Shown here: positions 1 to 5,673 of the stretch, piece after piece
Position numbering within the stretch: the first letter of the stretch is position 1
Layout: every line of letters starts with the position of its first letter
NCBI GenBank assembly: GCA_027314825.1
Contig: DAHVAB010000079.1
Coordinates: 1 to 8,948, forward strand
Source of the DNA: Solirubrobacterales bacterium
GTDB taxonomy: Bacteria; Actinomycetota; Thermoleophilia; Solirubrobacterales; Solirubrobacteraceae
Direction of reading: 5' to 3'
DNA: 8,948 nucleotides
Position numbers and translations under genes: made by a program
The notes under the pieces: generated by a model
Databases searched by the model: none
Told to the model about the DNA's origin: nothing
What the model saw: the letters and a program-made list of their open reading frames with translations, nothing else

Positions 1-2
1 AA

Positions 3-206
3 CCGGTGAAGGCGAAAGTCACCTACGACTACCTCTTCGGCGGCCAGGTCGTCGAAAAACGCGCAAACTACAGCTTCACCGGGAACTTCTCCGACGTCTC
101 CCGCTGGCCCGCGAAGTCGGTCGGCTACCCGCTCACCTTCAGGGCGCTCATCACCGCCGGCGACACGACCTTCTACCTCGACTACCCGATCAAGGTGCAA
201 AAGTGA
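3..206 (+). CDS. C-terminal end of an unrecognised, beta-rich protein (5' truncated by window edge)
   Basis: The reading frame is open from the left edge of the window to a TGA at 204-206, so only the last 67 or so codons of a longer gene are visible. The GTG at 6-8 is probably an internal valine, not the start. I do not recognise the family. The visible part alternates hydrophobic and polar residues with many aromatics (VTYDYLF, YSFTGNF, GYPLTFRALIT, TTFYLDYPIKV), a pattern typical of a beta-sandwich or Ig-like domain. It has no membrane segment and ends in a short basic tail (KVQK). The stop lies 10 nt before the GTG of the ABC ATPase on the same strand, so it is probably the upstream gene of the same operon. 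By inference it could be an extracytoplasmic partner or substrate-binding component of the transporter. A lipoprotein or signal peptide cannot be checked because the N-terminus is outside the window. Confidence 0.6.
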   Translation, partial: PVKAKVTYDYLFGGQVVEKRANYSFTGNFSDVSRWPAKSVGYPLTFRALITAGDTTFYLDYPIKVQK

Positions 207-216
207 GCAGCGCACC

Positions 217-894
217 GTGAGCGACCCCGCAGGCGCCGCGGTCGTCGTGGAGGGCGTGAGCAAGCGCTTCGGCAGGGTCCCCGCACTGACGGACGTCTCG
301 CTGGCGGTCGGCTCCCGCGAAGCGATCGTCATCTCCGGGCGCTCCGGGTCGGGCAAGAGCACGCTGCTGGCACTGATCGGCGGCCTGGAGCAGCCCGACG
401 CCGGCCGGGTGCTGATCGACGGCGAGCCGATCTGGACGCGCCGCCACCCCGCCCACGTGCGCCGCGACGTCGTCGGCTTCGTCTTCCAGCGCCACCTGCT
501 GCTCGATCCGCTGACCGCGCAGGCGAACGTAGAGGTGCCGCTGCTGGGGGCGGGCCTTCGCCCCGCCGAGCGGCGGCGGCGGGCGCGCTCCCTGCTGGAG
601 CAGGTCGGCCTGGCCGACCGGGCCGAGCATCTGCCCTCACAGCTCTCCGGCGGCGAGCGCCAGCGGGTCGCCGTCGCGCGCGCGATCGCCAACGAGCCGC
701 GCCTGCTGCTCGCCGACGAGCCGACCGGCGCCCTCGACTCCGTCACCTCCGAGCGCGTGCTCGACCTCCTCTTCGACCTTCGCGATCGTCTCGGCACGAC
801 GCTGATCGTCGTCAGCTATGACCTCGCCATCGGGCCGCGGGCCGACCGGACGATCACGCTGATCGACGGCCAGATCGTGGAGGAAGGCGCATAA
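217..894 (+). CDS. ABC transporter ATP-binding protein, MacB/LolD type, with Tyr in place of the H-loop His
   Basis: This is a 225-residue nucleotide-binding subunit, a normal size for the MacB/LolD/FtsE-like group that pairs with FtsX-fold permeases. It should bind and hydrolyse ATP on the cytoplasmic face to drive the adjacent permease. Visible motifs are Walker A GRSGSGKS (41-48), Q-loop FVFQ (88-91), signature LSGGERQR (143-150), Walker B LLLADEP (163-169) and D-loop GALD (171-174). The switch region reads VVSYD (198-202), where the family normally has V-T-H-D, so the conserved H-loop histidine is Tyr201 (codon TAT, 817-819). One C-to-T change from CAT would give this. The glutamate after Walker B (Glu168) is intact. 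The GTG start at 217 leaves 10 nt after the upstream stop, and I see no strong Shine-Dalgarno sequence, which fits translational coupling. The permease follows 25 nt downstream. The substrate cannot be read from the sequence. Confidence 0.93.
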   Translation: MSDPAGAAVVVEGVSKRFGRVPALTDVSLAVGSREAIVISGRSGSGKSTLLALIGGLEQPDAGRVLIDGEPIWTRRHPAHVRRDVVGFVFQRHLLLDPLTAQANVEVPLLGAGLRPAERRRRARSLLEQVGLADRAEHLPSQLSGGERQRVAVARAIANEPRLLLADEPTGALDSVTSERVLDLLFDLRDRLGTTLIVVSYDLAIGPRADRTITLIDGQIVEEGA

Positions 895-919
895 GGGTGG
901 AGATAGGAACGGTCCGGCC

Positions 920-2023
920 GTGCTGATGATGATCCTCACCAACCTGCGCCGCCGGCCGAGCAGGACGGCGTTCACCGCCGCCGGGATCGCGGTGGGAGTC
1001 GCCACCATCGTCGCCCTGCTCTCCTTCACGCAGGGCCTCAGCAACACGGCCGCCGAGCTCACCCACCTCGGTGGCTCGGACCTCGGCGTCTTCCAGGCCA
1101 ACGTCTCCGATCCGACGACCTCGCTGCTGCCCGCATCGCTGGTCGCGCGCCTGCAGCGCAAGCCCTACGTGCAGGACGCGACGCCGCTGCTGCTGATGGT
1201 CGAAGCGGTGAGGCCGCAGCCCGGCGCCGTCGTCTTCGGCGCCCAGCCGAGCGGATTCTTCGCCCGGAGGCTCGTGATCGTGGACGGCCGGCGCGAGCTC
1301 GGGGCGGGCGACATCCTCCTCGGCGACCGCCTCGCCGCCCACATGCACCTCGCCCCGGGCGGGACGCTCACGGTCCACGGCAGGCCGTTCCGGGTCGCCG
1401 GCATCTACCACACCGGCATCTTCTTCGAGGACTCCGGAGCGGTCATGGCGCTGGCGAGCGCCCGCCGGCTGACGGGGCGGCCGGCCGAGGAGACCAACAT
1501 CGTCGTCAACCTCTCCGCCGCCACGAGCGCTGCAGAAGCCACGAAGTCGATCGAGCGGGAATTCCCCGGCACCCAGGTGATCTCCACCCCGCAGCAGGCC
1601 CTGCGCGCCGGCGCGAACAGCACCCTGATCTCCAAGGCGATCCTTGTGATCGTGGTGATCGCCCTGATCGTCGGCGCGATCGGCGTCACCATCACGATGG
1701 CGCTCTCGTTCATCGAGCGCCAGAGCGAGCTCGGCCTGCTCAGCACCGTCGGCTGGTCCTCCGGCCGGATCGCGGCACTGATCCTCGGCGAGGGCATCGC
1801 GGTCAGCCTGCTCGGCGCAGCCTTCGGCCTGCTGCTCGGCGTGGTCGGCGGCGACCTGCTCGTCCGGGTGCTCGGGGTCGGCTCCTACGTGACACCCTCG
1901 TTCACCGCGTGGGCGCTCGGTCGTGGACTGCTCGTCGGGGTGGCGATCGGCGTCCTCGGCGGCATCTACCCGGCCTGGCGGGTCACCCGGATGAAGCCGT
2001 TGAAGGCGCTCTCGGGGACCTGA
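920..2023 (+). CDS. FtsX/MacB-type ABC transporter permease
   Basis: This 367-residue membrane subunit has the MacB/FtsX topology. A basic cytoplasmic N-terminus (NLRRRPSR) precedes TM1 (about 16-38). A large extracytoplasmic MacB core-like domain (about 40-235) and TM2 (about 237-262) follow. After a coupling stretch (IERQSELGLLSTVGWSSGRI, 265-284) come TM3 (about 286-312) and TM4 (about 331-351). The C-terminal YPAWRVTRMKPLKAL (350-364) is the usual end of FtsX-domain permeases. Family members act as mechanotransmission devices or exporters of peptides, lipoproteins or antimicrobials rather than classical importers. The GTG at 920 is preceded by AGGAA at 905-909 (10-nt spacing), and ATG codons at 926 and 929 are alternative starts. 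It is encoded directly downstream of the ATPase and probably forms a homodimeric permease with two ATPase copies. It is the last gene of the plus-strand unit, and its stop faces the rsfS stop 18 bp away. Confidence 0.92.
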   Translation: MLMMILTNLRRRPSRTAFTAAGIAVGVATIVALLSFTQGLSNTAAELTHLGGSDLGVFQANVSDPTTSLLPASLVARLQRKPYVQDATPLLLMVEAVRPQPGAVVFGAQPSGFFARRLVIVDGRRELGAGDILLGDRLAAHMHLAPGGTLTVHGRPFRVAGIYHTGIFFEDSGAVMALASARRLTGRPAEETNIVVNLSAATSAAEATKSIEREFPGTQVISTPQQALRAGANSTLISKAILVIVVIALIVGAIGVTITMALSFIERQSELGLLSTVGWSSGRIAALILGEGIAVSLLGAAFGLLLGVVGGDLLVRVLGVGSYVTPSFTAWALGRGLLVGVAIGVLGGIYPAWRVTRMKPLKALSGT

Positions 2024-2041
2024 CGGCCCGGCGCCAGAGCC

Positions 2042-2419
2042 TCAGCCACCCTCTGCCGCGCGCGCCGGCGCCTCGCCCCACAGCTGCTCCAGGCGGTAAT
2101 AGTCGCGCATCCTCGGGGTGAAGATGTGGACGACCACGTCCAGGTAGTCCATGAGCACCCACTCGCCCTGCGCCACGCCGTCGACGCGGCGCGGCAGCAA
2201 TCCGTGCTCGTGCTTCATGCCCTCCAGGATCGCGTCGTGGATCGCCTTCACCTGCCTGTGGCTGTTGCCGGTGCAGATCAGGAACCAGTCGGTATATCCG
2301 GCCACCTCACGCATGTCGAGCGCGACCGCGTCGATCGCCTTGCGCTCGCTCGCCAGGCGCGTGATCTCTCCGAGCAGCCGCTGCGGATCCATGCCCTCCC
2401 TGCGCCCGGCCGCGCTCAT
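2042..2419 (-). CDS. rsfS: Ribosomal silencing factor RsfS
   Basis: RsfS (RsfA/Iojap/YbeB family) binds uL14 on the 50S subunit and blocks joining with 30S under starvation. The 125-residue protein carries the family's conserved core: TDWFLICTGNSHRQVKAI (43-60), GEWVLMDYLDVVVHIF (85-100) and YYRLEQLW (107-114), followed by a short Ala/Glu/Gly tail. Two starts are possible. The ATG at 2417-2419 overlaps an upstream TGA as ATGA and continues the coupled chain from nadD. The ATG at 2390-2392 (Met10) fits the usual N-terminal length of the family better, and its purine-rich AGGGAGG lies only 2 nt upstream, too close for a good ribosome-binding site. I chose the longer form. The first codons (MSAAGRR) belong to the duplicated 41-bp unit upstream, so the duplication breakpoint lies inside the rsfS N-terminus. 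It is the last gene of the minus-strand cluster. Confidence 0.93.
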   Translation of the reverse strand: MSAAGRREGMDPQRLLGEITRLASERKAIDAVALDMREVAGYTDWFLICTGNSHRQVKAIHDAILEGMKHEHGLLPRRVDGVAQGEWVLMDYLDVVVHIFTPRMRDYYRLEQLWGEAPARAAEGG

Positions 2420-2460
2420 GCCGCCAGCCCCACGTTCAGCCGCCGCTCGGCCGCGCTCAT
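2416..2460 (-). CDS. Second coupled 14-codon mini-ORF, identical to the first, ending on the rsfS start
   Basis: This is an exact second copy of the hybrid frame MSAAERRLNVGLAA. It starts at the ATG 2458-2460, which overlaps the stop of the preceding mini-ORF. It ends at the TGA 2416-2418, which overlaps the upstream rsfS ATG (2417-2419). A ribosome leaving nadD would have to terminate and restart three times to reach that ATG. Translation here is inferred from geometry only. If rsfS really begins at Met10 (2390-2392), this frame would instead end 24 nt before it. Confidence 0.35.
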   Translation of the reverse strand: MSAAERRLNVGLAA

Positions 2461-2501
2461 GCCGCCAGCCCCACGTTCAGCCGCCGCTCGGCCGCGCTCA
2501 T
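2457..2501 (-). CDS. Coupled 14-codon mini-ORF (first after nadD), product of the 41-bp duplication
   Basis: An ATG at 2499-2501 overlaps the nadD stop as ATGA and opens a frame for MSAAERRLNVGLAA, closed by TGA at 2457-2459. That stop again overlaps the next ATG as ATGA. The peptide is a hybrid: MSAA matches the rsfS N-terminus and ERRLNVGLAA resembles the NadD C-terminus EQRLYMGLAA. It exists because the repeat length is 2 modulo 3, which places the next copy's stop in frame. There is no independent Shine-Dalgarno sequence, so translation would depend on ribosomes terminating at nadD. Whether the peptide accumulates or is just a relay is unknown. I regard it as a possible translated leader, not a functional protein. 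Confidence 0.35.
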   Translation of the reverse strand: MSAAERRLNVGLAA

Positions 2502-3151
2502 GCCGCCAGCCCCATGTAGAGCCGCTGCTCGGCGATGTAGCGCGCGACCGCGCCCGGCACGAGCTCATCCACGGCCAGGCCCCGCTCGATCCGCTCGCGG
2601 ATCAGCGAGGAGGAGATCGCAACCTCCGGCATCGCCAGGAAGCGAACGCGGCCGGACTCCACGCGCAGCTCGCGCAGCGACTCCATCACCCGGTCGCGTC
2701 CGACCCCGCCGCGCTCAGCGACGGCCAGGTCGGCCAGCTCCACGATCCGGTGCGGGCGGCGCCATTGCGGCAGGGTCAGCGCCATGTCGGCACCGAGGAT
2801 GAGTGTCAAGCGAATCTCCGGTTTCTGCTCGTGGATCTGATCGAGGGTATCCGCCGTATAGGACGGGCCCATCCGTTCGACCTCCAGCTCGCTGGCGTGC
2901 AGGCGGGCGATCCCCTCTGCCGCCAGCCTGCACATCGCAAGGCGCTGCTCGGCGCCGGCCAGCCCAGGCTCGGGCTGCTTGTGGGGAGGCGTGCGGACCG
3001 GCATCAGCCAAACCGCGTCGAGACCCGCCTCCCGCAGCGCGTGCCGCGCGAGCGCGAGGTGGCCGAGATGGGGCGGGTTGAACGTGCCGCCGAGGATTCC
3101 GACCGATCGCGGTGCGGGTGCGCCGCCGGCGACGGCGGGGCGTTCATCCAC
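2498..3151 (-). CDS. nadD: Nicotinate-nucleotide adenylyltransferase NadD
   Basis: NadD transfers AMP from ATP to nicotinate mononucleotide, giving deamido-NAD, a step shared by the de novo and salvage routes to NAD. The 217-residue protein is of usual length. It shows the nucleotidyltransferase signature GGTFNPPHLGH (21-31, with the H-x-G-H pair H28/H31) and the C-terminal ISSSLIR motif (179-185, the ISSTxIR element that binds ATP phosphates). The LILGADM segment in mid-protein is also typical. The GTG start at 3149-3151 overlaps the end of proA by 8 nt, leaving a 16-residue Ala/Pro-rich lead before the first beta strand (SVGILGG). A shorter start cannot be excluded. The stop (2498-2500) forms an ATGA overlap with the first duplicated mini-ORF. 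Its last codons are the diverged third copy of the 41-bp repeat. Confidence 0.95.
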   Translation of the reverse strand: MDERPAVAGGAPAPRSVGILGGTFNPPHLGHLALARHALREAGLDAVWLMPVRTPPHKQPEPGLAGAEQRLAMCRLAAEGIARLHASELEVERMGPSYTADTLDQIHEQKPEIRLTLILGADMALTLPQWRRPHRIVELADLAVAERGGVGRDRVMESLRELRVESGRVRFLAMPEVAISSSLIRERIERGLAVDELVPGAVARYIAEQRLYMGLAA

Positions 3152-4415
3152 GGATATGGCCGTCGCCCTCGACCAGATACTTCACAGCGCACAGCTCCCG
3201 CAGCCCGATCGGTCCTCTGGCATGCAGCTTCTGGGTGGAGTTGCCGATCTCGGCTCCCATCCCCAGCTCGCCGCCGTCGGTGAACCGCGTCGAGGCATTG
3301 ACGTACACGCAGGCGGCGTCGACGCCCACCTGGAAGGCCCTGGCCGCCGCCAGATCGCCAGTCACTATCGCCTCCGAGTGTCCCGAGCCGTAGCGCGAGA
3401 TGTGCTCGATCGCCTCCTGTACGCCATCGACCACCCGCACCGCCATCGTCATCTCCAGGTACTCGGTCGCCCAGTCCTCCTCGCTCGCCGGCGCCATCCT
3501 CTCCGCGAGGCTCCCGGCGAGCGCACGCCCGGCCTCGTCCACATGCAGGCTGACGCCGGCAGCCAGGAGATCTTCCGCGATCGGCGGCAGGTAGCGCTCG
3601 GCGACCGCCTCATCGACCAGCAGCGTCTCGGCGGCATTGCACACCCCCGGGCGCTGGACCTTCGCGTTGAGCACGATCGCCCGCGCCATCTGCAGCTCCG
3701 CGCCCCGATCGACATAGACGTGGCAGTTGCCGGAGGCCGCATAGATCACCGGCACGGTCGCCACCTCGGAGAGCGCCTTCTTCAGGCCCTCCCCCCCTCG
3801 CGGGATGATCAAATCCACCGTCTCGGTCTGCGTGGCCAGCTCGGCCAGCTCCTCCCGGCCGCCGCCGAGCAGCCCGATGCATCCGGCGGGCAGTCCCGCG
3901 CGCTGCGCCGCCTGCGAGGCGATCGCGGCGAGGACTGCGTTGGAGGAGGAGGCCGTCGAGGAGCCGCGCAGCACGATCGCGTTGCCGGACTTCAGGCAGA
4001 GCGCGGTCGCGTCGATCGTGACATTCGGTCGCGCCTCATAGACGACTGCGACCACGCCGAGCGGCACCCTCACCTTCCGCACGCTCAACCCGTTGGCGAG
4101 CCTTCCTCCTTCCACCACCTCCCCGACCGGGTCATGCAGCGCGGCCACATCCCGCAGAGCGGCCGCGATCCCGCCCAGCCTCTGACGATCGAGCATCAGG
4201 CGGTCCAGCAACGCCTCGGAGAGACCAGCCTCCCGGCCGGCCCGCATGTCCTCGGCGTTAGCCTGCAGGATCTCCTCCTCGCGGGAAAGCAACTCCTGCG
4301 CAATAGCCTCCAGGGCCGCGTCCTTGGTCGAGCTCGGCATGCTCGCCAGCGTCCGAGCGGCCGTCTTCGCCGCCGCGCAAGTGTCCGCCACCGTGCTCGC
4401 AGTCGCAGTGCTCAT
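3144..4415 (-). CDS. proA: Gamma-glutamyl phosphate reductase ProA
   Basis: ProA reduces L-glutamate 5-phosphate with NADPH to glutamate 5-semialdehyde, the second step of proline synthesis, in the cytoplasm. The 423-residue protein has the normal length and aldehyde-dehydrogenase fold. The catalytic cysteine is Cys259 in KVQRPGVCNAAE (252-263). The cofactor-domain segment LGVVAVVYEARPNVTIDA (119-136) is present, as is the family signature ELGMGAEIGNSTQKLHARGP near the C-terminus. It is encoded 106 bp after proB, whose product it uses directly, and overlaps nadD by 8 bp. The ATG at 4413-4415 has no recognisable Shine-Dalgarno sequence. Instead a TATCCT hexamer sits exactly 7 nt upstream, so the gene may also be transcribed as a leaderless mRNA. 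The N-terminal 10 or so residues are Ser/Thr/Ala-rich, which I take as ordinary. Confidence 0.97.
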   Translation of the reverse strand: MSTATASTVADTCAAAKTAARTLASMPSSTKDAALEAIAQELLSREEEILQANAEDMRAGREAGLSEALLDRLMLDRQRLGGIAAALRDVAALHDPVGEVVEGGRLANGLSVRKVRVPLGVVAVVYEARPNVTIDATALCLKSGNAIVLRGSSTASSSNAVLAAIASQAAQRAGLPAGCIGLLGGGREELAELATQTETVDLIIPRGGEGLKKALSEVATVPVIYAASGNCHVYVDRGAELQMARAIVLNAKVQRPGVCNAAETLLVDEAVAERYLPPIAEDLLAAGVSLHVDEAGRALAGSLAERMAPASEEDWATEYLEMTMAVRVVDGVQEAIEHISRYGSGHSEAIVTGDLAAARAFQVGVDAACVYVNASTRFTDGGELGMGAEIGNSTQKLHARGPIGLRELCAVKYLVEGDGHIRG

Positions 4416-4422
4416 CGCTGCA

Positions 4423-4428
4423 AGGATA
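4423..4428 (-). promoter_or_regulatory. Candidate -10 element for a leaderless proA transcript
   Basis: On the minus strand TATCCT matches the actinobacterial TANNNT -10 pattern and ends 7 nt before the A of the proA ATG. That is the spacing expected when transcription starts at the start codon itself. proA has no Shine-Dalgarno sequence, and a 106-bp gap separates it from proB. No convincing -35 hexamer is visible 16-18 bp upstream, where the sequence is GC-rich. Chance occurrence of a loose hexamer is possible. Confidence 0.35.
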
Positions 4429-4521
4429 GGCGCTCGGGAGCGACCGGAGCCATCGCGGGCCGGGGCGCGGCCGTCGAGGCCCGCGCACGGCGCGCAACGG
4501 GCCGCGTGAGCCCAGCAACGC

Positions 4522-5649
4522 TCACGAGCGGCGCGGCGGCCTCTCCTGGAGGACCATGTAGTCGCGGTGCACCGCCTCGGGCGCCGCCTCCGGCATCAGC
4601 TCGCGCACCGCGCGGGTCTTCATGCCCATGATGCTCCGCAGCTCTTCGGCCGAATAGTTGGAGATCCCCTTCGCGAGCGTCCCCGCCTCGGCCACTATCT
4701 CCACCGCGTCCCCGGCCTGGAATGCGCCCTCCCCGTCGATCACGCCCACGGGCAGCAGGCTCGTGCCGTTCTCGCTGAGCGCCGCGGCCGCCCCCGCATC
4801 GACGCTCACGATCCCGTGGCTCGGCTTCGCATAGGCGAGCCACAGCTTGAAGGAGGAGTAGCGGGAGGCGCGCGGCGGGAAGCTCGTGCCCACCATCTCG
4901 CCGGCGAGCGCCCGCTCCAGCACGCCCTCGGCCAGGCCGTTGCAGATCACCGTCCGGATCCCGGCCGCCGTCGCCATCTCGGCGGCGAGCACCTTCGAGC
5001 GCATTCCGCCGGAGCCCAGCGGCGAGGTGGTGCGGCCCACCTCGATCTTGCCGAGCGCCTCGAAGTCCGAGACCTCCCCGATCAGCGTCGCGTGCGGATC
5101 GCGCCTTGGGTCGGCCGTATGCAGCCCATCGGTGTCGGTGAGCAGCAGCAGCAGGTCGGCGGAGGTGAGGATCGCGACCTGGGCGGCCAGGAAGTCGTTG
5201 TCGCCGAAGGAGATCTCGTCGGTGGCGGTCGTATCGTTCTCGTTGATCACCGGCACCACCCGCCAGTCCAGCAGCTTTCTCAGGGTGCGACGCGCATTGA
5301 CGTAGTTGGTGCGCGCCGCCATATCCCCGAACGTGAGCAGCACCTGCGCGCTGTGCACGCCGCGACGGCGCAGCAGCTCGTCATAGACCCGATAGAGGCG
5401 GCCCTGTCCCACGGCGGAGGCGGCCTGCAGCTCCTCGATCGCCGCCGGCCTGGCCGGCAGTCCCATCGCGCGCACGCCCCTCGCGATCGCGCCGCTGGTG
5501 ACGATCACGACATCCCGCCCACCGGAGTGCTGAGCCGCGACCGCGTCGCAGATGCGCCCGAGCACCTCGGCATCACGATCGGCCGAAGCGTCGGCTGCTC
5601 CACCGGCGACGATGCTGGAGCCGAGCTTTATGACCACGCGCCGTCTCAT
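4522..5649 (-). CDS. proB: Glutamate 5-kinase ProB with C-terminal PUA domain
   Basis: ProB phosphorylates L-glutamate to glutamate 5-phosphate, the committed and normally proline-inhibited step of proline synthesis. The 375-residue protein is the full two-domain form. The amino-acid-kinase domain (about 1-265) has VVIKLGSS (5-12), VTSGAIARG (50-58), the glutamate-binding INENDTTATDE (135-145) with FGDND (148-152), TDTDGL (171-176) and GSGGMRSK (212-219). A PUA domain (about 277-355) follows, starting at SHGIVSVDAGA. The ATG at 5647-5649 gives the kinase strand immediately. An AAGGA lies about 18 nt upstream, too far to be a good ribosome-binding site. A TACTCT hexamer at 5660-5665 is a weak promoter candidate. 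The gene lies 24 nt after obgE. ProB and ProA form a channelling complex in other bacteria, which fits their adjacency. Confidence 0.97.
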   Translation of the reverse strand: MRRRVVIKLGSSIVAGGAADASADRDAEVLGRICDAVAAQHSGGRDVVIVTSGAIARGVRAMGLPARPAAIEELQAASAVGQGRLYRVYDELLRRRGVHSAQVLLTFGDMAARTNYVNARRTLRKLLDWRVVPVINENDTTATDEISFGDNDFLAAQVAILTSADLLLLLTDTDGLHTADPRRDPHATLIGEVSDFEALGKIEVGRTTSPLGSGGMRSKVLAAEMATAAGIRTVICNGLAEGVLERALAGEMVGTSFPPRASRYSSFKLWLAYAKPSHGIVSVDAGAAAALSENGTSLLPVGVIDGEGAFQAGDAVEIVAEAGTLAKGISNYSAEELRSIMGMKTRAVRELMPEAAPEAVHRDYMVLQERPPRRS

Positions 5650-5673
5650 CGCAGACAGCAGAGTAGATCCTTC

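Larger units (their letters stand above)
2408..2530. repeat. Three-copy 41-bp tandem repeat at the nadD-rsfS junction
   Basis: Reading the plus strand, 2408-2448 and 2449-2489 are identical 41-bp units beginning GGCCGCGCTCATGCCGCCAG. The unit at 2490-2530 is a third copy that differs at four positions near its far end. The third copy is the natural end of nadD (it encodes EQRLYMGLAA and the stop), while the first copy runs into the rsfS start codon. Each unit contains the minus-strand ATGA stop-start overlap, at 2416-2419, 2457-2460 and 2498-2501. There are no spacers between units, so this is not a CRISPR array. The simplest reading is a tandem duplication of the original nadD/rsfS boundary. 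Confidence 0.97.

Noticed and set aside
2028..2068. Inverted repeat (CCGGCGC at 2028-2034 with GCGCCGG at 2062-2068) as a bidirectional terminator between the convergent units
   Set aside because: Such pairings are frequent by chance in this GC-rich sequence; the loop is long, the second arm lies inside rsfS, and there is no T-tract on either side.
2408..2530. Short direct repeats suggestive of a minimal CRISPR array
   Set aside because: The 41-bp units abut with no spacers, lie across gene ends, and are not palindromic; no cas genes are present.
2126..3283. Long plus-strand open frame (385 codons)
   Set aside because: It lies wholly antisense to rsfS, nadD and the end of proA, has no family resemblance, and its Arg/His/Ala-rich composition is what GC-rich antisense frames give.
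4505..4526. Hairpin (7-bp stem CGTGAGC/GCTCACG, 8-nt loop) overlapping the proB stop as a terminator
   Set aside because: The stem is short and no T-run follows on the minus strand; it could reduce read-through to proA, but the evidence is too thin to call.
2979..4631. Long plus-strand open frame (550 codons)
   Set aside because: It is antisense to proA and its flanks, with no motifs; long shadow frames are expected at this GC content.
5650..5673. Shared GCTGA(A)GAAGGATC word in the obgE-proB gap (minus strand) and the gap before rplU (plus strand, about 7657-7671)
   Set aside because: Only two occurrences, in opposite orientation relative to the genes; a chance match is the simplest explanation.
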